Of a stretch of 24,972 nt of DNA, positions 18,306-24,924 are shown piece by piece. Under the pieces are notes generated by a model. It made no database searches, was not told where the DNA came from, and worked only from the letters and a program-made list of their open reading frames with translations. The first letter of the stretch is position 1. The number at the start of each line of letters is the position of its first letter. The stretch is taken from the NCBI GenBank assembly GCA_003241215.1, contig QFOL01000024.1, forward strand, positions 1-24,972, written 5' to 3'. Source of the stretch: Agrobacterium fabrum. Its GTDB lineage: Bacteria > Pseudomonadota > Alphaproteobacteria > Rhizobiales > Rhizobiaceae. The position numbers and the translations under genes are program-made.

Positions 18306-18668
18306 GCTGCCACGTTTCTTTCAGGTCTGTTGGATTGCCAGCCCGTATGACCGGCGCAATTGCGGGAAGCGTAACAGCCGGCGGTCCGGTCGCGAGTTAA
18401 AAATCCTTGCTGCTCGGAGAAGAAAAACTTTCATCCGTGGCGGCCCCCGCGCGGCGGTCGAATGTGAGAGATGGGTGAGGTGAGGCAGGCTGGGGAAACC
18501 GACCCGAAATCTTGCTATTCTCGAAAGGATATTCCGTCTTCTTGGCGAAGCGCTCACGAGATGGAAACCAATTTCCCCAATCGTGCCTGAAATAGTACAC
18601 TTTATCTATAGAAAATAATCTCTGACGTGTAGCGTGCCGTTCAGATCGCAATTTCGAGGACGAACGCC
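18306..18668. promoter_or_regulatory. Divergent promoter region of the organosulfur cluster
   Basis: These 363 bases separate the - strand DszA-like gene from the + strand DszB-like operon and contain no supported gene. The part nearest the operon is AT-rich: TAGTACACT (18593-18601), TTATCTATAG (18602-18611) and AAAATAAT. TAGTACACT resembles TAGTAGACT at 15708-15716 upstream of the other monooxygenase (8 of 9 bases). TATAGA (18607-18612) could be a -10 box, but no consensus -35 lies 17 bases upstream, which would fit an activator-dependent promoter. GAGGA before ATG 18669 is the ribosome binding site of the operon. Confidence 0.45.
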
Positions 18669-19736
18669 ATGGTTGATGCCGCCCTTCGCCAGATAACCCA
18701 ACCCGTAACCGTATGGTACACGCGCTGCCCGGCGCCCACGCCGCTTTCCATCGCAGCGCAACTGGGCTGGATCGAGGAACGTTTCTCCACCCATGGAATC
18801 TCTGTTTCCTCCATTCGCGATGCGGCCGATCCGGCCATTCGCCAGAGCCATTTCGATCATCTTCTGGACTGGTCCTTCCGTCAGGGCGGCAATATTCCGC
18901 CGATCTGGGCGAAATCCGGCGGCCGGAAAACACGGCTTGTGGGGCTGACGAGAACTGACGAGTTTCAGGCCGTCATCGCTTTGCCAGCAAGCGGAATAAG
19001 CAAGGGCAGCGACCTGAAGGGACGGCGCATCGGCCTGCCGAAGCGCCCGAATGAAACCATCGATTTCCAGCGCGCCACATCGCTCAAAGGCATCGTTTCG
19101 GCGCTGACGATCTCGGACCTCGCCGTTGCGGATGTCGAGCTTGTCAATCTCACGGCGAAAGAGCCGGTGTTGCTCGATCCTTCTGACGACAGGTTCCATG
19201 GTCTGCGCCGGCGGTTTCCTTATGGCGAGGAGATTGCAGCGCTGCATCGGGGCCAGATCGATGCGTTTTTCGTCAAGGGTGCGGAAGGCGTCACCGTCGC
19301 CAATCTCATCGGTGCGCAGGTCGTGGTGTCGACGGGGTTTCACCCCGATCCGAAAATCCGCATCAACAATGGCACGCCGCGCCCGTTGACGGTGGACGCC
19401 ACCTTTGCCGATGAGCGCCCCGATCTGGTGGCCGAACTCGTCGCCACCGTACAGCGGGTTGCCCAATGGGCAAATGACAATCCGGCGGAAGCCGTGCGTT
19501 TCATCGCCCGCGAGATCGGCGTTAGCGAGGAGGCGGTTCTGGCTGCGAATGGCCCGGATGTACACCGCAATCTGAGGCTCGATCTCGATCCGGCCGAGCT
19601 GGATGCATTGAGCCATTTCAAGGATTTCCTGCTGGAATGGAAATTCATTCCGGCGGATTTCGATGTGCAGGATTGGGCCGATCCGCGCGCCCTTTCTGCG
19701 CTGCGGGATGCCGCGCAACATACCGACGGGAGATGA
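18669..19736 (+). CDS. DszB-like sulfinate desulfinase (often annotated as ABC solute-binding protein)
   Basis: Protein of 355 residues with the periplasmic-binding-protein-like fold of the NMT1/SsuA group, but with no signal peptide or N-terminal hydrophobic stretch, so it should be cytoplasmic. The desulfinase DszB (365 residues) shares this fold, and its active-site pattern is matched: Cys20 in TRCPAPT (DszB NCPVPN, Cys27), His61 and Arg71 with the same 10-residue spacing in SHFDHLLDWSFRQGGNIPP (DszB His60 and Arg70, then FGGEIPP), then RTRLLG-like KTRLVGLT and DLKGRRIGLP (DszB DLAGRRIGVS). DszB hydrolyses an arylsulfinate to a phenol and sulfite. Here it heads an operon with flavin monooxygenases, which supports a desulfination role. 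The alignment is from memory; the substrate is unknown. Confidence 0.75.
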   Translation: MVDAALRQITQPVTVWYTRCPAPTPLSIAAQLGWIEERFSTHGISVSSIRDAADPAIRQSHFDHLLDWSFRQGGNIPPIWAKSGGRKTRLVGLTRTDEFQAVIALPASGISKGSDLKGRRIGLPKRPNETIDFQRATSLKGIVSALTISDLAVADVELVNLTAKEPVLLDPSDDRFHGLRRRFPYGEEIAALHRGQIDAFFVKGAEGVTVANLIGAQVVVSTGFHPDPKIRINNGTPRPLTVDATFADERPDLVAELVATVQRVAQWANDNPAEAVRFIAREIGVSEEAVLAANGPDVHRNLRLDLDPAELDALSHFKDFLLEWKFIPADFDVQDWADPRALSALRDAAQHTDGR

Positions 19737-19743
19737 GAAGGTC

Positions 19744-20640
19744 ATGGCAACCACCATTCTTGTAACGGGTGCAACCGGCAGGCTCGGGCAACGGGTCGTC
19801 AGCCGTCTTCTGCAAAAACAGGCCGAGGTTCGGGTGCTGACCCGCAGGCGGGAGGATGCGCTGAAGCTCTGGGGCGACAGGGTCGAGATCGCGGAGGGAA
19901 ATTTTTCCGATCCGGCCAGTCTTAAAGAAGCCGCGCGGGGAATAGACAGGGTGTTCCTGCTTTCCTCCATCGGAGAGACGCTGGCGGTGGATCAGAAGAC
20001 GGTCATCGATGCCGCTCTCTCCACCAGGGTGTCGCGGATCGTGAAAATATCCGGTTCCGACTGGACCATTAAGAATGCCGGGCGCTCCATTTCGGGGGCG
20101 GCGCATGCTGAGGTGGAACGGCATCTGGCCGCAAGCGGCATCGCGCATACCGTGCTGCGGCCGAATGCCTGGATGCAGGTTGCGCTGGAGCCCGTCGTCG
20201 CCGCGCTGCGCAAGGGAGATGATGTACCCGCCCGCTTTGGCAATGCGGCCGTTTCCTTCATCGATGCCGACGATATTGCCGATGTCGCGGTTCATGCCCT
20301 GACATCAAGCGCGCCGGTTTCCAGCACTTTCGTGCTGACTGGCGGCGAAGCCCTGACGGCGCTGGAAATCGCCCGCATTGCGGCGCGGATTCTGCATCGG
20401 CCCGTTGGCGTTTCGCACAATGCCGCCTCCGTTTTCCCGCCGCATATCGGCGCCTTCGAAGAGAAAGCGATCAGCGAATTCGGACAGCTTATCGGCGATG
20501 GTTTCGCGGCACCCGTCACCGATACCATCCAGCAGATTAGCGGTCGTCAGCCCCGCAGCGTGGAGGGCTATCTGCGCGCCCGGCTGAAAGCGGCCACCCC
20601 GCAGGGTGATCATTCCGAGGGAGAAAAGACATGGCACTGA
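19744..20640 (+). CDS. NmrA-like NAD(P)-binding protein
   Basis: Protein of 298 residues of the NmrA/atypical-SDR group (NAD(P)H:quinone oxidoreductase QorB-like). The N-terminal Rossmann motif is TILVTGATGRLGQRVV (4-19), and VRVLTRR follows the second strand, suggesting NADP. FLLSSIGE, KISGSDW and VLRPNAWMQ are typical landmarks. There is no YxxxK catalytic pair, as usual for NmrA types. ATG 19744 is preceded by AGAAGG and follows the DszB-like stop by 7 bases; the gene ends with a 10-base overlap with the next one. Tight coupling to flavin monooxygenases suggests a redox or regulatory role, perhaps supplying reductant or handling a quinone/phenol product. That role is inference. Confidence 0.87.
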   Translation: MATTILVTGATGRLGQRVVSRLLQKQAEVRVLTRRREDALKLWGDRVEIAEGNFSDPASLKEAARGIDRVFLLSSIGETLAVDQKTVIDAALSTRVSRIVKISGSDWTIKNAGRSISGAAHAEVERHLAASGIAHTVLRPNAWMQVALEPVVAALRKGDDVPARFGNAAVSFIDADDIADVAVHALTSSAPVSSTFVLTGGEALTALEIARIAARILHRPVGVSHNAASVFPPHIGAFEEKAISEFGQLIGDGFAAPVTDTIQQISGRQPRSVEGYLRARLKAATPQGDHSEGEKTWH

Positions 20641-21815
20641 CTGTTCCGTTGCCTGAAGGTCCCGAGCTGAAAGGTCTCGACCTGAAAAGCCCGGCCGATT
20701 TCGAAGACAGCCCGCTCAGCCGGGCGGTGAAGCAGCCGCTGATGCTGGGCCTGTTCCTCAATCTGCAGGACATCAATTTCTCCAGCCTGCCGACCAGCAA
20801 CAGCTGGACCTTCGATTATAATGTCGAACTGGTGAAGCGTGCGGAGGAGTTAGGTTTCGAGATCGCCTTCAGCCGCACGCAATGGCTGCCCAAGGGCGGT
20901 TATGACGGCGAATCCTCGCTCGACAGTTTCATCGCGCTTGGCGCCATGGCGGCGGTCACCAAGAACATCCTGCTGATCTCCACCATCCATGTGCTTTATG
21001 GGCCGCTGCATCCGCTGCATCTCGCCAAATATGGTGCGACGCTGGATCATATCGCCAAGGGACGCTGGGGCATCAATATCGTCACCGGCCACCGCGCCAT
21101 CGAGCATGAAATGTTCGGCTGGCAGCGTATCGACCACGACAGGCGCTATGACATGGCCGGAGAATTGTTCGATGTTCTCCATCGCCTGTGGGGCGAGACT
21201 GAGAACTTTTCCTACGAGGGAAAACTCAATCCCTGGGCGATCAACAATGGCTGGATCACGCCGAAGCCTGCTTTCGGACGCCCGCCGCTGGTGACGGCGA
21301 CCGGTTCGCCCGCAGGCATCGATTTCGCTGCCCGGCATTCCGATCTGGTTTTCGTCACTTCGCCCGGCGGCGCGCATATAGACAGCGCGCTGGAAACGCT
21401 TCCCGATCATGTTGCGACTATCAAGAACCGCGCCAAGGCCTATGGCCGGCAGGTGAAGACGATCATCAATCCGATCATCGTCAGCCGCGATACGGAGAAG
21501 GAGGCGATCGCCTATGCGGATGCCATCGAGGCTGGAAAACCGCAGCCCGGCACCCGCGCCTTCGCCACCAATAATTACGACAGCGACGCCCATGCCTGGC
21601 GCGGCCGTGGCGATGTACGCCACAAGCAGGGGCGCAATCTCGGCGGCAATATCGAGATCATCGGTTCGCCGGAGCAGGTGGTCGAGCAGCTTGTCGGTTT
21701 GAAAAAGGCCGGGATCGATGGGGTTCAGCTGAATTTTTACGATTTCCGAGACGACCTCGATTATTTCGCCGAGCGCATTCTGCCCCTGATGAAGGAGGCG
21801 GGCCTGAGGCTCTGA
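20631..21815 (+). CDS. SfnG/RutA-like FMN-dependent monooxygenase
   Basis: Luciferase-fold monooxygenase, 394 residues. The pattern follows the SfnG (dimethylsulfone monooxygenase) and RutA (pyrimidine monooxygenase) branch: SWTFDYNVELVKRAEELGFE (about 59-78), the segment through TLDHIAKGRWGINIVTGH (about 140-160), DHDRRYDMAGELFDVLHRLWG, the GFDG-free NWAINNGWITPKPAF-like region, then SPEQVVEQLVGLKKAGIDGVQLNFYDF near the C-terminus and DDLDYFAERILPLM. SfnG splits dimethyl sulfone to methanesulfinate and formaldehyde. Here the enzyme would feed a sulfinate to the DszB-like protein encoded two genes upstream. Its first 10 bases overlap the NmrA-like gene. The first 34 residues form an extra N-terminal extension. 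Specificity for sulfones is inferred. Confidence 0.88.
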   Translation: MALTVPLPEGPELKGLDLKSPADFEDSPLSRAVKQPLMLGLFLNLQDINFSSLPTSNSWTFDYNVELVKRAEELGFEIAFSRTQWLPKGGYDGESSLDSFIALGAMAAVTKNILLISTIHVLYGPLHPLHLAKYGATLDHIAKGRWGINIVTGHRAIEHEMFGWQRIDHDRRYDMAGELFDVLHRLWGETENFSYEGKLNPWAINNGWITPKPAFGRPPLVTATGSPAGIDFAARHSDLVFVTSPGGAHIDSALETLPDHVATIKNRAKAYGRQVKTIINPIIVSRDTEKEAIAYADAIEAGKPQPGTRAFATNNYDSDAHAWRGRGDVRHKQGRNLGGNIEIIGSPEQVVEQLVGLKKAGIDGVQLNFYDFRDDLDYFAERILPLMKEAGLRL

Positions 21816-21855
21816 GGCCTCTCCCGCCGCATTTCCAATCCCGAAACCCACACTT

Positions 21856-21888
21856 CGCAATCGCCTGATTGCGGAAACGATATTTTTT
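21856..21888 (+). promoter_or_regulatory. Hairpin followed by T-run before M20 gene
   Basis: CGCAATC (21856-21862) pairs perfectly with GATTGCG (21867-21873) across the loop GCCT, in the 89-base gap between the monooxygenase and the amidohydrolase. Six T residues follow at 21883-21888, nine bases from the stem. That is too far for a classical terminator; it may reduce read-through or be an mRNA-processing site. Confidence 0.4.
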
Positions 21889-21904
21889 GCCCCGAGGAGA
21901 TACC

Positions 21905-23104
21905 GTGAACATCGCCGTCGATCCCGTCAAAACGCCCGCACCCAAAATCCTGGACCGGATCGGAACCTATGTTCCTGAACTCGTCTCCATCCGCCACGAT
22001 CTGCACCAGCATCCGGAAATCGGTTTCGAGGAGGTCCGCACCTCCGGCATCGTCGCCGAAAAGCTCGCCTCCTGGGGCATTGAGGTGCATCGCGGATATG
22101 GCAAGACCGGTGTGGTCGGCGTGCTGCGCGGCCGCCATGCGGACAACCGCTCCATCGGGCTGCGGGCGGATATGGATGCCCTGCCGATGCCGGAGGAAAC
22201 CGGTCTGCCCTATGCGTCGGTCTATCCCGGCAAATTCCACGGCTGCGGGCATGATGTGCACACCACCATCCTGCTCGGCACCGCCCGTTATCTGGCGGAA
22301 ACCCGAGATTTTGCCGGCACGGTGGTGTTCATTTTCCAGCCGGCTGAGGAAGGTCTAGGCGGTGCGCGCGCCATGATCGCCGACGGGCTGTTCAAGGACT
22401 TCCCCGTCGACGAGATTTACGGGCTGCACAATTCCTCCCATGCCGCGCCCAATCATCTGAAGGTTTCGCCCGGCACCATTCTGGCGGGGGCGGATTTCTT
22501 CGATATCCGGCTGAAGGGCAGGGGTGCCCACGCCGCTCACCCCGATGTTTCGCGTGACCCGGTGCCGGCGACGGGTGAACTGATCCAGGCGCTGCAAACC
22601 ATCGTCAGCCGCAACGTGCCGCCGACCGATCCTGCCGTCCTGTCGATCACCCGCATCGAGGCGGGATCGGCCTATAATGTCATTCCCGAAACGGCCGCGA
22701 TTGCCGGCACGGTTCGGGCCTTCTCCGACAGCGTGCGCGAAACCATAAGGGAGCGCATCCGCACGATTTCCGATCATATTGCCGCAGCGCACGGCCTCAC
22801 CGCCGAGGTGGATATTCGCGACATATTCTCGGTTCTCACCAATGACGATGCATCTGTGGAGATCGTCGCCGGCGTGGCGCGTGAGGTTCTGGGAGACGAG
22901 CGCGTTTCCACCGAGCCCGGCCGTTTCATGGGTAGCGAGGATTTCGCCGATCTCCTGAAGCACGCGCCCGGCGCGTTTTTCACCCTCGGCCATTCCGGCA
23001 CGGTGCCCGCCCATAATCCCGGTTTCATCGTCGACGACGCCATCCTGCCCGTCGGCGCCACTCTGTTTGCCCGGCTGGTGGAAACCCGGCTGAAACCTGC
23101 GTGA
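21905..23104 (+). CDS. M20-family amidohydrolase (N-acyl amino acid / hippurate hydrolase-like)
   Basis: Metal-dependent amidohydrolase of peptidase family M20D, 399 residues. The metal and catalytic motifs are visible: LRADMDALPM, GCGHDVHTT (Cys114, His116), PAEEGLGGA (Glu148-Glu149), GLHNSSH (His175), GRGAHAAHP, IPETAAIAGTVRAFS, MGSEDFA and a C-terminal HNPGF. Such enzymes remove N-acyl groups from amino acids, and relatives such as Bacillus YtnL and YxeP act on N-acetylated S-modified cysteines. GTG 21905 is chosen over ATG 21869 because GAGGAG lies 5 bases upstream and homology starts there. It follows the flavin monooxygenase and precedes a solute-binding protein by 34 bases, consistent with deacylation of an imported conjugate. 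Confidence 0.92.
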   Translation: MNIAVDPVKTPAPKILDRIGTYVPELVSIRHDLHQHPEIGFEEVRTSGIVAEKLASWGIEVHRGYGKTGVVGVLRGRHADNRSIGLRADMDALPMPEETGLPYASVYPGKFHGCGHDVHTTILLGTARYLAETRDFAGTVVFIFQPAEEGLGGARAMIADGLFKDFPVDEIYGLHNSSHAAPNHLKVSPGTILAGADFFDIRLKGRGAHAAHPDVSRDPVPATGELIQALQTIVSRNVPPTDPAVLSITRIEAGSAYNVIPETAAIAGTVRAFSDSVRETIRERIRTISDHIAAAHGLTAEVDIRDIFSVLTNDDASVEIVAGVAREVLGDERVSTEPGRFMGSEDFADLLKHAPGAFFTLGHSGTVPAHNPGFIVDDAILPVGATLFARLVETRLKPA

Positions 23105-23138
23105 ACATTTAAAAACAAGCCTGCAAGAGGAAACATCC

Positions 23139-24728
23139 ATGGATATTACAAGACGTAAGACATTGCTTTTGAGTGCGGCGCTAACCGGGGCCATGCTGTT
23201 GCCTTCCCTGCCGGCTCTGGCGGCGGAAACGCCGAAAAAGGGCGGGATCGTCACCCTTGCAGGCCTTGGCGAGCCGACGACGCTGGTGCCGCTTTCCGAT
23301 TCCAATACGCGTACCCGCGCCATTTCCACGAAAATCCTCGAAGGGCTTGTACGGTTCGACAGCGAGTTCAAACCGCACCCGGTTCTGGCCGAAAGCTGGG
23401 AAACATCGGCCGACGGGCTGCGCCACACTTTCAAGCTGCGCAAGAGCGTCAAATGGCATGATGGCAAGGATTTCACGTCGCAGGACGTCAAATTTTCCCT
23501 GCTGGCCTTCAAGAAGGTCGGTCCACGCGGACGCATCACCTTCGCCAATGTTGCTGATATCGAAACGCCCGATCCGCTGACGGCCGTGGTGGTGCTTTCC
23601 AAGCCCGCGCCCTATCTCCTGCGGGCGCTGACGGGCGGCGAAACACCCATTCTGCCGGCCCATGCCTATGCTTCGGAAAATTATAACGAAAGCCCCAATG
23701 GTAACGCGCCAGTCGGCACCGGCCCCTTCGTATTCGAGGAATGGAAACGCGGCAGCTATGTGAAGCTGAAGAAGAACCCGAATTACTGGCAGGCCGATCT
23801 GCCTTATCTCGACGGTTTCGTGGCCCGTTTCGTCGCGGATTCGGCTTCCACCACCATTTCCGTGGAGACGGGCGAGGCGGATTATACCGCCGATGTGTCC
23901 TATAGCGATCTGGAGCGTTTGCGGCAAAATCCGAAGCTCGCGGTGGAGGTCTATACCGACTCCTATCTCAACAATGCCGCCGTCTTCGAATTCAATCTCG
24001 AAAATCCGATTCTTGCCAAAAAGGAAGTTCGGCACGCGCTGGCGCATGCCATCGACCGCAATTTCATCAACGACGCCATTTTCTTCGGGACGGCGAAACC
24101 TGCCGGTTCGAACATCCCGGCGGTCTTCACCGCCTATAATGACGAAAAGCCCTTCACCTATCCCTTCGATCTCGCCAGGGCGAATGAGCTGCTGGACAAA
24201 GCGGGCTATCCGAGGGGTGCGGATGGCACCCGTTTTTCGCTGCGGCTGGCCTTCCTGCCCTCCGACGTCTTCCGCAAAACCGCTGAATATCTGCGCTCAT
24301 CCTTCGGCAAACTCGGCGTGAAGGTGGATATTGTGGAAGGCGATCTCGCCACCTTCATCAAGCGGGTCTATACCGAGCGCGGTTTTGACCTGACGGTGAA
24401 CGGCATCAGCCGGCTGTTCGATCCGACGGCGGGCGTGCAGCGCCTCTATTGGTCCGACGGGATCAAGAAACCCGCGCCCTATGTCAACGCGGCCCATTAC
24501 AACAATCCAAAGGTGGACGATCTTTTCCGTGCGGCCGCGATTGAAGTGGATGAAACGAAACGGGCGGGGCAGTTCCACGATATCCAGAAAATCACCGGCG
24601 ACGATCTGCCGAATTTCTCCATCGTTGCCTTGCCGACCGTCATTCTGCGTAATACCAGCCTGAAATCGCTCGTGACGACCATCGACATTGCCTATGGCGA
24701 TCTGGTGACGGCCTGGAAAGGCGAGTGA
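23139..24728 (+). CDS. ABC transporter solute-binding protein, family 5 (peptide/organic)
   Basis: Extracytoplasmic solute-binding protein of the DppA/OppA (SBP_bac_5) family, 529 residues. It has a signal peptide with a basic start (MDITRRKT), a hydrophobic core LLLSAALTGAMLLPSLP, and a probable cleavage after ALA near residue 28; a Tat-like RR is weak. The mature part shows LVPLSDSNTRTRAISTKILEG-type opening, LAESWETSADGL, and TFKLRKSVKWHDGKDFTSQDV near 105-125, family hallmarks of nickel/peptide-binding proteins. It captures peptides, glutathione-like or other organic solutes and hands them to an ABC importer. AGAGGA precedes the ATG. No permease or ATPase gene follows before the terminator, so its transporter partner must lie outside the window. 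Confidence 0.93.
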   Translation: MDITRRKTLLLSAALTGAMLLPSLPALAAETPKKGGIVTLAGLGEPTTLVPLSDSNTRTRAISTKILEGLVRFDSEFKPHPVLAESWETSADGLRHTFKLRKSVKWHDGKDFTSQDVKFSLLAFKKVGPRGRITFANVADIETPDPLTAVVVLSKPAPYLLRALTGGETPILPAHAYASENYNESPNGNAPVGTGPFVFEEWKRGSYVKLKKNPNYWQADLPYLDGFVARFVADSASTTISVETGEADYTADVSYSDLERLRQNPKLAVEVYTDSYLNNAAVFEFNLENPILAKKEVRHALAHAIDRNFINDAIFFGTAKPAGSNIPAVFTAYNDEKPFTYPFDLARANELLDKAGYPRGADGTRFSLRLAFLPSDVFRKTAEYLRSSFGKLGVKVDIVEGDLATFIKRVYTERGFDLTVNGISRLFDPTAGVQRLYWSDGIKKPAPYVNAAHYNNPKVDDLFRAAAIEVDETKRAGQFHDIQKITGDDLPNFSIVALPTVILRNTSLKSLVTTIDIAYGDLVTAWKGE

Positions 24729-24755
24729 GCGTTTGGCAAAGCGGGTTCATCCAAG

Positions 24756-24874
24756 CTCCGTCACCCCGGACTGGATCCGGGGTCCAGCGCGATCAAGTCC
24801 TTGATCGCAAGAGACTCTTCTCACGGCGCAGACGCGCCGTGGCTGGATGCCGGGTCAAGCCCGGCATGACGGAG
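24756..24874. repeat. RIME-like intergenic palindromic element, copy 2
   Basis: A 119-base element with terminal inverted repeats CTCCGTCA (24756-24763) and TGACGGAG (24867-24874) that extend inward imperfectly, through CCGGACTGGATCCGG-type sequence opposite GCCGGGTCAAGCCCGGC. Two inner hairpins are GCGATCAAG/CTTGATCGC (24788-24807) and ACGGCGC/GCGCCGT (24823-24840). Same length and layout as 6052-6170. Confidence 0.85.
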
Positions 24875-24898
24875 GAGGGGTCTGCGATCATCAACATT

Positions 24899-24924
24899 AA
24901 CCCGGCAATTCTGCCGGGTTTTTT
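24899..24924 (+). terminator. Strong intrinsic terminator after solute-binding protein gene
   Basis: A 9-bp stem, AACCCGGCA (24899-24907) with TGCCGGGTT (24912-24920), a 4-base loop and a T-tract of six (24919-24924). It follows the second RIME-like element and ends the + strand operon, 170 bases after the stop codon. Confidence 0.85.

Noticed and set aside
18669..19736. Ordinary ABC transporter solute-binding protein (SsuA/NMT1 type)
   Set aside because: The fold fits, but there is no signal peptide, no adjacent permease or ATPase, and the Cys/His/Arg pattern matches DszB, so a desulfinase is the better reading.
16998..19736. Complete dszABC dibenzothiophene desulfurisation operon
   Set aside because: DszA-like and DszB-like proteins are present but divergent rather than co-transcribed, and no DszC-like monooxygenase is nearby; the acyl-CoA dehydrogenase at 1365-2492 belongs to the bkd operon.
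21856..21888. Classical intrinsic terminator splitting the operon
   Set aside because: Stem is only 7 bp and the T-run begins nine bases after it; kept only as a low-confidence regulatory hairpin.
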